A stretch of 5,153 nucleotides of DNA from Deltaproteobacteria bacterium (GTDB taxonomy: Bacteria; Desulfobacterota; UBA8473). Numbering within the stretch: position 1 is the first letter of the stretch; every line of letters starts with the position of its first letter. The stretch covers positions 1-5,153 of the forward strand of contig DAOWME010000214.1 of NCBI GenBank assembly GCA_030643245.1, read 5' to 3'. A program made the translations under genes and the position numbers. Positions 1 through 4,997 of the stretch are shown piece by piece. Below the pieces are notes generated by a model that was not told where the DNA came from, ran no database searches, and was given only the letters and a program-made list of their open reading frames with translations.

Positions 1-138
1 ACGCAAAACCGCAGGAATAGTCGAACTATTTTGAGGATTTTGTGTTTGAAGATCGGGCAAAGCCTGTCCTCGACCCCGATCGGGGGATGGCCTGAAGATG
101 AGATGCACAAATGGGGAAGTTATTTCGTCCCCGTCCCT
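1..138 (-). repeat. 183-bp inverted-repeat element, copy C (inverted, cut by window start)
   Basis: This is the reverse complement of the element seen complete at 1523-1705 and 4811-4993. Its intact outer terminal repeat lies at 115-138 and reads, outward in, AGGGACGGGGACGAAATAAC and on, identical to copy A. Position 1 corresponds to position 1637 of copy A, so the rest lies before the window. Unlike the other copies it carries 24 extra bases at 63-86, containing the perfect palindrome CCCCGATCGGGG (74-85). It also has a changed loop in the AATAGT/ACTATT hairpin (16-21 with 25-30). The flanking stem CAAAACC (4-10) with GG and TTTTG (35-42) is kept. It lies 55 bp downstream of the lgt stop and could affect the end of that transcript, but there is no T-run typical of an intrinsic terminator. 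Confidence 0.9.
63..86. repeat. 24-bp palindrome-bearing insertion within copy C
   Basis: Alignment of copy C with copies A and B leaves these 24 bases unmatched: the flanking GGGCAAAG and ATGGCCTG are contiguous in the reverse complement of A and B. The segment contains CCCCGATCGGGG, a perfect 12-bp palindrome. Two copies lack it and one has it, so insertion into C is simpler than two losses. I am not sure what family it belongs to. Confidence 0.7.
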
Positions 139-161
139 AAGGAGCGTCGAAAAATTGCGAC

Positions 162-199
162 CTGTGCAGTTGGGCAGGTTTAACGCTTGCCGGCTACTT
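162..199 (+). repeat. Dispersed repeat R2, copy 1 (overlaps lgt stop)
   Basis: This segment matches 5083-5120 at 33 of 38 aligned positions without gaps, from CTGTGCAGTT through CGCTTGCCG to CTACTT. The minus-strand stop codon of lgt (194-196) and its last sense codon (197-199) lie inside the match. The similarity fades just after 199. A related core (TTGCCGG then CTTGCTTCTTG) occurs at 1154-1178, and inverted at 1276-1300 inside element R3. Confidence 0.7.
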
Positions 200-970
200 T
201 GCCGACAGTCTATTGTGTCTCGTCCTCAAATATAGCAGCATAAGCACAGACGTAAGTCCCAAGATAATTCCAATGAACTGGGATACCGATAGAATCCCTT
301 CGATTACGAATCCACGATCATCACCCCTGAATATTTCAATGATGGAGCGGGTAATAGAATATAGCAACATGTACAAGCAGACAAGGAAGCCGTCAAACTT
401 CTTAAAACGCTTTGCAGCCATTAGAATGAGGAATATAAGAAAGGCATTTACAGAGGAATAGAGCTGAGTAGGATGAAGGGGGGTATTGAGATTCGCGAGA
501 CTTTCCGGGTTGGTGAAGGTAACAGCCCAGGGAAGGGTGGTTACTTTACCGTAGCAGCAGCCGGCACAGAAGCACCCCAGCCGTCCTATTGCCTGCCCTA
601 TGGCTAGCGAGGGAGCCATGATATCAACGGTTTTCCAGACCGGCATCCGGTTTTTCTTCATGTACCATATGCCCACCAACAGGGCAGAAATAAAACCCCC
701 GTAGTAGACCAACCCCCCGCTCCAGATCTTTATCATCTCAAGCGGATTCTCCATAAAATACTTATAGTAAATTATGATATACAGAAGGCGAGATCCCACT
801 ATTGCAGCAATGATTACATAGAAACACAGATCAAAGATTCTCTCGGGCTCTTCCCCCACACGTTTTGCCTCTCTAAAGGCTAGAATAATCCCCATCAAGA
901 AGCCCAGCGCGATAAAGAGCCCATATGTGTGGATCTTGAAACTTCCTATATGAAATAGGACAGGATACAT
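194..970 (-). CDS. lgt: Prolipoprotein diacylglyceryl transferase (Lgt)
   Basis: Lgt is an inner-membrane enzyme that moves the diacylglyceryl group of phosphatidylglycerol onto the lipobox cysteine of prolipoproteins, the first step of lipoprotein maturation. The 258-residue product is of normal family length. Visible marks: MYPVLFHIGSFKIHTYG start with a first membrane segment at about 16-32; GSR at 59-61; SGGLVYYGG at 84-92; the Lgt signature GRLGCFCAGCCYGK at 129-142, whose Arg130 corresponds to the essential arginine of the E. coli signature; HPTQLYSS at 166-173; and the second conserved arginine region RSIIEIFRGDDRG at 208-220. Further hydrophobic segments lie near 47-67, 86-104, 176-189, 195-210 and 227-248. 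I chose ATG at 970 because homologues begin MxPxLF and GGATGG lies about 9 bases upstream. A TTG at 1021 would add 17 non-conserved residues. The stop and last codon fall within repeat R2, so the native C-terminus may have been altered. It is transcribed divergently from lepA. Confidence 0.96.
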   Translation of the reverse strand: MYPVLFHIGSFKIHTYGLFIALGFLMGIILAFREAKRVGEEPERIFDLCFYVIIAAIVGSRLLYIIIYYKYFMENPLEMIKIWSGGLVYYGGFISALLVGIWYMKKNRMPVWKTVDIMAPSLAIGQAIGRLGCFCAGCCYGKVTTLPWAVTFTNPESLANLNTPLHPTQLYSSVNAFLIFLILMAAKRFKKFDGFLVCLYMLLYSITRSIIEIFRGDDRGFVIEGILSVSQFIGIILGLTSVLMLLYLRTRHNRLSAK

Positions 971-1061
971 AGTTCGTTTCCATCCATAAATGGAGTCTTC
1001 AGCAAGAAAGGCATGAACCAAGTTTCCAATTCATATCATCCCAAGAGGCAGATGTCCCGGC

Positions 1062-1091
1062 ATGTTACCAGAGAAAGAGGATAGTAGTCAA
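1062..1091 (-). promoter_or_regulatory. Candidate sigma70-type promoter for lgt
   Basis: On the minus strand TTGACT (1091-1086) is followed after 18 bases by TAACAT (1067-1062). This predicts a transcript starting near 1055 with about 85 bases before the lgt ATG. It lies between lgt and the R3 element and points the right way. The match is moderate and found by eye only. Confidence 0.35.
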
Positions 1092-1122
1092 CGACAAAAG
1101 TAGCCAGGCAACAATTCTAATA

Positions 1123-1347
1123 AGTGTAACCTTTTTTCGTTCCCGCATTTCAGTTGCCGGCCACTTGCTTCTTGTTGCCCGTTGTGAACTACACTTCTGC
1201 ACCAAGCATTGGTTGGAACTGCACCAGATTTTCATTGGGTTACATGGGATTACAACAGATCCTTACGTACAAGGAGCAACAAGAAGCAAGCAACCGGCAA
1301 CAAACATGATCGTGGATGCTGAACATCAAACGAAAAAAGGTTACACT
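1123..1347. mobile_element. R3: 225-bp MITE-like palindromic element
   Basis: The ends are a perfect 19-bp inverted repeat, AGTGTAACCTTTTTTCGTT at 1123-1141 and its complement at 1329-1347. Inside are further symmetrical arms: GTTGCCGG (1153-1160) with CCGGCAAC (1294-1301), and CTTGCTTCTTGTTGC (1164-1178) with its complement (1276-1290), with three unpaired bases between the two blocks on each side. The central part carries small hairpins, ACCAA-GCA-TTGGT (1201-1213) and TCCTT-ACGTAC-AAGGA (around 1260-1275). Outside, CAATTCTAAT (1112-1121) on the left resembles CAATTCTTCTAAT (1348-1360) on the right, a possible target-site duplication with an extra TTC. No transposase is encoded, so if mobile it is non-autonomous. 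The inner arms share sequence with repeat R2. Confidence 0.65.
1153..1200 (+). repeat. R2-related sequence in left arm of R3
   Basis: The stretch from GTTGCCGGCCACTTGCTTC to TTGTGAACTACACTTCTGC aligns with 5108-5153, sharing TTGCCG, ACTTGCTTC and TTGTGAACTACA with small gaps between. Its inner part recurs inverted at 1276-1301 as the right arm of R3. The shared pieces suggest that R2 and R3 are mosaics built from a common dispersed repeat. Confidence 0.55.
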
Positions 1348-1428
1348 CAATTCTTCTAATCAAGAAGGATCCTATATATGGTCTGAATAGACAGTTGGTA
1401 TCTCACAAGCGTTTCAGCCCTTTTTTCT

Positions 1429-1457
1429 TTGACAAAAACAGGAAGATGATATAGGTT
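1429..1457 (+). promoter_or_regulatory. Candidate sigma70-type promoter for lepA-lepB
   Basis: TTGACA (1429-1434) matches the -35 consensus exactly and is followed after 17 bases by TAGGTT (1452-1457); TATAGG at 1450-1455 with a 15-base spacer is an alternative -10. The start of transcription would be near 1463-1465, about 300 bases before the lepA ATG, so copy A of the 183-bp element would sit inside the leader RNA. A weak -10-like CATAAT (1712-1717) just after copy A has no good -35 partner. Confidence 0.4.
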
Positions 1458-1522
1458 ACCCCGTTAGATGTTAGTATATAAAATAGAATTTTTGAAACTC
1501 AATTATGAGCTACAAATGGCTT

Positions 1523-1705
1523 AGGGACGGGGACGAAATAACTTCCCCATTTGTGCATCTCATCTTCAGGCCATCTTTGCCCGATCTTCAAACACAAAAT
1601 CCTCGAAATAGGCAAAACTATTCCTGTGGTTTTGCGCTTTCAGATCGAACAAATCTAACCTAAATCTGAGCGCCAACTTGAGGAAGTTATTTCGTCCCCG
1701 TCCCT
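1523..1705 (+). repeat. 183-bp inverted-repeat element, copy A (complete)
   Basis: Perfect 24-bp terminal inverted repeats lie at 1523-1546 and 1682-1705. Nested inner pairings are visible: CGATC (1582-1586) with GATCG (1643-1647); CAAAA and CC (1595-1602, one bulged base) with GGTTTTG (1628-1634); AATAG (1607-1611) with CTATT (1618-1622). Alternatively GCGC and TCAGAT (1634-1645) can pair with ATCTGAGCGC (1664-1673). Copy B has exactly the same length and differs at about 12 of 183 positions by my hand count. It lies 60 bp upstream of lepA, in the same orientation as copy B and opposite to copy C. There is no open reading frame of note. It is most simply a non-autonomous mobile or structured repeat; no clear target duplication flanks it. 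Confidence 0.9.
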
Positions 1706-1765
1706 TAAAGGCATAATTCAAATGAGTTCCAAAAATTCTGATTTAAATGGGGTACATTTTTCTGC

Positions 1766-3568
1766 ATGGAGAAAGCCAAACCAAGAATAAGGAATTTTTC
1801 TATTATCGCCCACATAGACCACGGTAAGTCTACTCTGGCAGATAGGTTCCTGGAATTGACCGGTGTTCTTGGTCAAAAAGGGATAACCCCTCAATTCCTA
1901 GATAAAATGGATATAGAAAGGGAGAGGGGAATCACTATTAAGGCTCAGACCGTTAGGTTGCCCTATACCTCCCACGATAACGAGACATATATCCTGAACC
2001 TGATCGATACCCCCGGCCATGTGGACTTCAGCTACGAGGTCTCTCGTAGCCTCGCTGCCTGTGAGGGGGCGATATTGGTGGTCGACGCATCACAGGGGGT
2101 GGAAGCCCAGACCCTGGCCAATGTGTACATGGCCCACGATTTCGACCTTACGGTCTTACCCGTCGTTAATAAGATAGATCTTCCCAGTGCCGATCCGGAT
2201 AAGGTGAGAGGAGAGATCGAGGATCTCATCGGCATGGAATCGGACGATGCGATTTTGATAAGCGCCAAAGAGGGTATTGGCATCGAGGATGTCCTGGAGG
2301 CGATTATTGAGAAGGTCCCACCACCTGGGGGAGACAGGAAGGCTCCTCTGAAGGCCTTGATCTTCGATTCGTGGTTTGATTCCTATCAGGGTGCTGTAGT
2401 ACTGATCAGGATATTTGACGGAACCTTGAGAAAAGGGATGAATATACAGATGATGTCCTCAAATAAGGTCTTTGAGGTCGCCAAAATTGGAGTGTTCTCA
2501 CCCGACATGACGGAGGTGGCAGAACTGTCAGCGGGCGAAGTCGGTTTTGTCATAGCAGGAATTAAGGAAGTAGGAGATACTAGAATAGGTGATACCATAA
2601 CGTGTGAGGATAACCCCACCGGGACCCCATTTCCCGGCTTCAATGTTAGGAAGTCCATGGTTTTTAGTGGTCTGTATCCGGCCGCATCCGGCCACTTTGA
2701 CCTGCTCAGGAATGCCCTTGAGAAGCTCCAATTGAACGATTCTTCTTTCTCGTACGATCCGGAGACGTCCCTGGCGTTGGGATTTGGATTCCGTTGCGGA
2801 TTCTTGGGACTTTTACACATGGAGGTTATTCAAGAACGTCTTGAAAGAGAATATGGGGTTGGTCTTGTCACCACAGCGCCCAATGTGGTTTATGAGGTTA
2901 CTACCAGATCCGGGGAGGTGTTGAGTGTAGAGAACCCATCGAACCTTCCCGGGACTCAGGATATCGCCTTCATCAGTGAACCGTATGTATTTGCAACCAT
3001 CTATCTTCCCAACACTTATCTTGGTTCCATATTGAGGCTCTGTGAGGAGAAACGTGGTATTCAGAGAGAGATCAAATATCATGGCACGGACAACAGGGTG
3101 GTCTTAACCTATGATCTCCCTTTAGGCGAGATAGTATTTGACTTCTATGACAAACTTAAGTCTCTCAGCCGGGGCTATGCTTCATTTGATTATGAAGACC
3201 TTGATTTTCGTCAATCCGACATGGTTAAAATCGATGTACTCATTAATGGGGATATTGTAGACGCACTTTCGTTGATCACCCACAGAGATAGTTCTTACTT
3301 CAGGGCAAAGCGTCTGGCTACCAAGATGAAAGATTTGATCCCTCGTCAGATGTTTGAGGTAGCAATTCAAGCGGCTATAGGTAAAAAAATTATAGCAAGA
3401 GAGACGATCAAGCCCTTAAGAAAAAATGTCACTGCGAAATGTTACGGGGGGGATATTACAAGGAAGAGAAAGCTGTTGGAGAAACAAAAGGAGGGCAAAA
3501 AGAGGATGAAACAGGTTGGGAAGGTTGAAATTCCTCAAGAGGCCTTTTTGTCCATATTGAAGACTTGA
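1766..3568 (+). CDS. lepA: Elongation factor 4 (LepA), ribosome-associated GTPase
   Basis: LepA/EF4 is a translational GTPase of the EF-G family that acts on the ribosome; back-translocation and a role in 30S assembly or initiation have been proposed. The 600-residue product is full length (E. coli 599). The GTPase motifs are all present: P-loop AHIDHGKST at 15-23, RGIT at 54-57, DTPGH at 81-85, NKID at 135-138 and SAK at 166-168. Domain 2 follows (about 190-280), then the EF-G III/V-like domains, and the LepA-specific C-terminal domain with NVTAKCYGGDITRKRKLLEK at 564-583 and a basic tail. The ATG at 1766 is fixed by homology to the usual MxxIRNFSIIAHIDHGKST beginning. The ribosome site is poor (GGGG at 1749-1752, 13 bases away). 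The gene stops 18 bp before lepB, the classical lepA-lepB operon. Copy A of the 183-bp element lies just upstream, probably in the leader. Confidence 0.98.
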   Translation: MEKAKPRIRNFSIIAHIDHGKSTLADRFLELTGVLGQKGITPQFLDKMDIERERGITIKAQTVRLPYTSHDNETYILNLIDTPGHVDFSYEVSRSLAACEGAILVVDASQGVEAQTLANVYMAHDFDLTVLPVVNKIDLPSADPDKVRGEIEDLIGMESDDAILISAKEGIGIEDVLEAIIEKVPPPGGDRKAPLKALIFDSWFDSYQGAVVLIRIFDGTLRKGMNIQMMSSNKVFEVAKIGVFSPDMTEVAELSAGEVGFVIAGIKEVGDTRIGDTITCEDNPTGTPFPGFNVRKSMVFSGLYPAASGHFDLLRNALEKLQLNDSSFSYDPETSLALGFGFRCGFLGLLHMEVIQERLEREYGVGLVTTAPNVVYEVTTRSGEVLSVENPSNLPGTQDIAFISEPYVFATIYLPNTYLGSILRLCEEKRGIQREIKYHGTDNRVVLTYDLPLGEIVFDFYDKLKSLSRGYASFDYEDLDFRQSDMVKIDVLINGDIVDALSLITHRDSSYFRAKRLATKMKDLIPRQMFEVAIQAAIGKKIIARETIKPLRKNVTAKCYGGDITRKRKLLEKQKEGKKRMKQVGKVEIPQEAFLSILKT

Positions 3569-3586
3569 GGGTAGAGAGGGGGGTTG

Positions 3587-4195
3587 ATGAGGGAGAAGTC
3601 TAAAGTTAGAGAGTGGGTTGAAGCAATTGCGATTGCGGTTGTTTTGGCTCTCATAATCAGAACTTTTGTGGTTCAAGCATTTAAGATTCCCTCCGGATCC
3701 ATGGAATCTACTCTGCTTGTCGGTGACCACATCTTGGTCAATAAATTCATTTATGGTACAAGAATCCCCTTCACTGATTTGAGGATCGTACCCTTGAAGA
3801 AACCTCAAAGGGGTGATGTCGTTGTTTTTATCTATCCTGTTGACAAGAAAAAAGACTTTATTAAGAGGGTCGTTGGAACTGAAGGTGATACGGTTGAAAT
3901 AATAAACAAAAAAGTTTATATTAATGGTTCTCCATTTGACAGTCCCTTTGCCGTGAATGACGATGATAATGTTATCCCCGGTAATATGGAACCGAGGGAT
4001 AATTATGGTCCAGTCACTGTACCCGAAGCCTCTCTTTTTGTAATGGGGGATAATAGGGATCATAGCTACGATAGCCGCTATTGGGGGTTTGTAAAGTTGA
4101 AAGGATTGAAGGGCAAGGCCTTTATGATATATTGGTCCTGGGACAAAATACGGCATCACCTCAGATGGACAAGGATAGGTAGTTTGATTCATTAA
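3587..4195 (+). CDS. lepB: Signal peptidase I (leader peptidase)
   Basis: This membrane-bound serine/lysine protease cleaves signal peptides from proteins exported through Sec or Tat. The 202-residue product resembles short, single-anchor type I enzymes rather than the 324-residue E. coli form. An N-terminal membrane segment (about 11-31) is followed by box B with the nucleophile, IPSGSMESTLLVGD at 34-47 (Ser38), then RGDVVVFIYP at 75-84, box D with the general base, KDFIKRVVGTEGD at 89-101 (Lys93), and box E GDNRDHSYDSRYWG at 154-167. All catalytic parts are present. I start at ATG 3587, with a purine-rich site GAGAGGGGGG ending just before it; an adjacent in-frame TTG at 3584 would add one residue. 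It is almost certainly cotranscribed with lepA. Confidence 0.97.
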   Translation: MREKSKVREWVEAIAIAVVLALIIRTFVVQAFKIPSGSMESTLLVGDHILVNKFIYGTRIPFTDLRIVPLKKPQRGDVVVFIYPVDKKKDFIKRVVGTEGDTVEIINKKVYINGSPFDSPFAVNDDDNVIPGNMEPRDNYGPVTVPEASLFVMGDNRDHSYDSRYWGFVKLKGLKGKAFMIYWSWDKIRHHLRWTRIGSLIH

Positions 4196-4262
4196 TAGAT
4201 TATTCCCATTATATAACATTTATGTCGAAGGTCCAAAGTCCCTTAGGGACGAGGGTAAACCC
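4196..4262 (+). promoter_or_regulatory. lepB-pyrR gap with hairpin next to pyrR ribosome site
   Basis: The 67-bp gap contains a small perfect hairpin, GTCCC (4238-4242), loop TTA, GGGAC (4246-4250). It directly abuts GAGGG (4251-4255), which is well placed (7 bases) as the pyrR ribosome-binding site. An AT-rich TATAAC (4212-4217) could be a -10 with a weak TTCATT (4188-4193) at 18 bases. I do not see a convincing PyrR-binding RNA loop or attenuator. Whether pyrR has its own promoter is undecided. Confidence 0.35.
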
Positions 4263-4811
4263 ATGGAGTACAAAGAAAAGAAGGAAATCGCAGATAAGTC
4301 TGAAATGGAGCGTGCATTACTCCGTATTTCCTCGGAAATCATGGAGAGAAATAAAAGGACAGATAACCTTGTCCTTATTGGGGTTCGGACCAGGGGCATC
4401 TATATAGCCAGGCGAATCGCTACATATATACGTAAGATTGGGAATGTGGACGTGCCCATGGGGGTTCTGGATATAACCCTTTACAGGGATGATCTCGGAT
4501 CCGATCCCCGTCAACCCATTATCCATAAGACGGACATACCATTTTCCATAACCGGTAAGAGGGTGGTACTAGTGGATGATGTGTTGTGCACAGGGAGAAG
4601 CATCAGGGCGGCGCTTGACGGGTTGATGACCATCGGGAGACCGGAGGTTATTCAGTTGGCGGTTCTAATCGACCGGGGACATCGGGAACTTCCCATACAG
4701 GCAGATTATGTGGGAAAGAATCTTCCAACATCGAAGGATGAACGAGTAATGGTTATGCTTGAAGAAGAGGAGGCTGTGGACAAAGTAGTTATTCAAGAGA
4801 AAGTAAGGTAA
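4263..4811 (+). CDS. pyrR: PyrR: pyrimidine operon regulator / uracil phosphoribosyltransferase
   Basis: PyrR family proteins bind UMP or UTP and pyr mRNA to attenuate pyrimidine biosynthesis genes, and many also convert uracil and PRPP to UMP. The 182-residue product is of full family length. Visible motifs: LVLIGVRTRG at 36-45, LDITLYRDD at 69-77, the PRPP-binding loop VVLVDDVLCTGRSIRAALD at 101-119, and the PyrR-typical LIDRGHRELPIQADYVGKNLPTS at 135-157. These, rather than the PRPP loop alone, separate it from other type I phosphoribosyltransferases. ATG 4263 has GAGGG 7 bases upstream. It follows lepB by 67 bp in the same direction and may share its transcript. No pyrB, pyrC or car gene follows within the window; copy B of the 183-bp element begins on the last base of the TAA stop. 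RNA-binding regulation cannot be judged from the sequence, as no binding loop is evident. Confidence 0.95.
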   Translation: MEYKEKKEIADKSEMERALLRISSEIMERNKRTDNLVLIGVRTRGIYIARRIATYIRKIGNVDVPMGVLDITLYRDDLGSDPRQPIIHKTDIPFSITGKRVVLVDDVLCTGRSIRAALDGLMTIGRPEVIQLAVLIDRGHRELPIQADYVGKNLPTSKDERVMVMLEEEEAVDKVVIQEKVR

Positions 4812-4993
4812 GGGACATGGCCGAAATAACTTCCCCATTTGTACATCTCATCTTCAGGCCATCTTTGCCCGATCTTCAAACACAAAATCCTCGAAATAGG
4901 CAAAACTATTCCTGTGGTTTTGTATTTTCAGATCGAACAAATCTGACCTAAATCTGAGTGTCAACTTGAGGAAGTTATTTCGGCCACGTCCCT
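4811..4993 (+). repeat. 183-bp inverted-repeat element, copy B (complete)
   Basis: Same length and orientation as copy A, about 93% identical by hand count. Its terminal repeats (4811-4834 and 4970-4993) carry a variant tip: relative to copy A, position 8 is T instead of G and position 11 is C instead of A, and both changes are mirrored in the opposite end, so pairing is kept. Position 7 (A on the left, C on the right) is the only mismatch in 24. Its first base is the last base of the pyrR stop codon. Its right end lies four bases before the start codon of a RAYT-type transposase gene, so it forms the whole 5' region of that gene. There is no close ribosome site; GAGGAAG (4968-4974) lies in the right arm about 24 bases from the ATG. 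Confidence 0.9.
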
Positions 4994-4997
4994 AATT

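Larger units (their letters stand above)
971..1765. other. Divergent lgt/lepA intergenic region without a supported gene
   Basis: About 795 bases separate the starts of lgt and lepA. I see no credible coding sequence. The open frame at 1165-1359 (64 codons) lies inside palindromic element R3 and has no recognisable protein feature or good ribosome site. The region contains, in order, a candidate lgt promoter, R3 (1123-1347), a small hairpin CTTCT/AGAAG (1353-1367), an AT-rich stretch with a candidate promoter facing lepA (1429-1457), and copy A of the 183-bp element (1523-1705). Confidence 0.75.

Noticed and set aside
213..461. Plus-strand open frame of 82 codons inside lgt
   Set aside because: Shadow of lgt, which has clear catalytic motifs on the other strand.
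1165..1359. Plus-strand open frame of 64 codons in the intergenic region
   Set aside because: It is contained almost wholly in palindromic element R3; no ribosome site and no protein family features.
2386..3082. Several minus-strand open frames inside lepA
   Set aside because: Antisense shadows of the strongly conserved lepA frame.
3416..4219. Long minus-strand open frame (267 codons) opposite the lepA end and lepB
   Set aside because: It lies antisense to two well-supported genes, has no recognisable motif, and its length follows from codon use of lepB.
4196..4262. PyrR-responsive attenuator before pyrR
   Set aside because: The gap is too short for the antiterminator/terminator set and no convincing binding-loop consensus is present.
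1..4993. Repeats as a CRISPR array
   Set aside because: Copies are kilobases apart, in mixed orientation and 183 bp long; there is no regular repeat-spacer pattern and no cas gene.
4811..4993. Copy B as an intrinsic terminator for pyrR
   Set aside because: Long arms are separated by about 135 bp and no T-run follows; an effect on transcript ends is possible but not supported.
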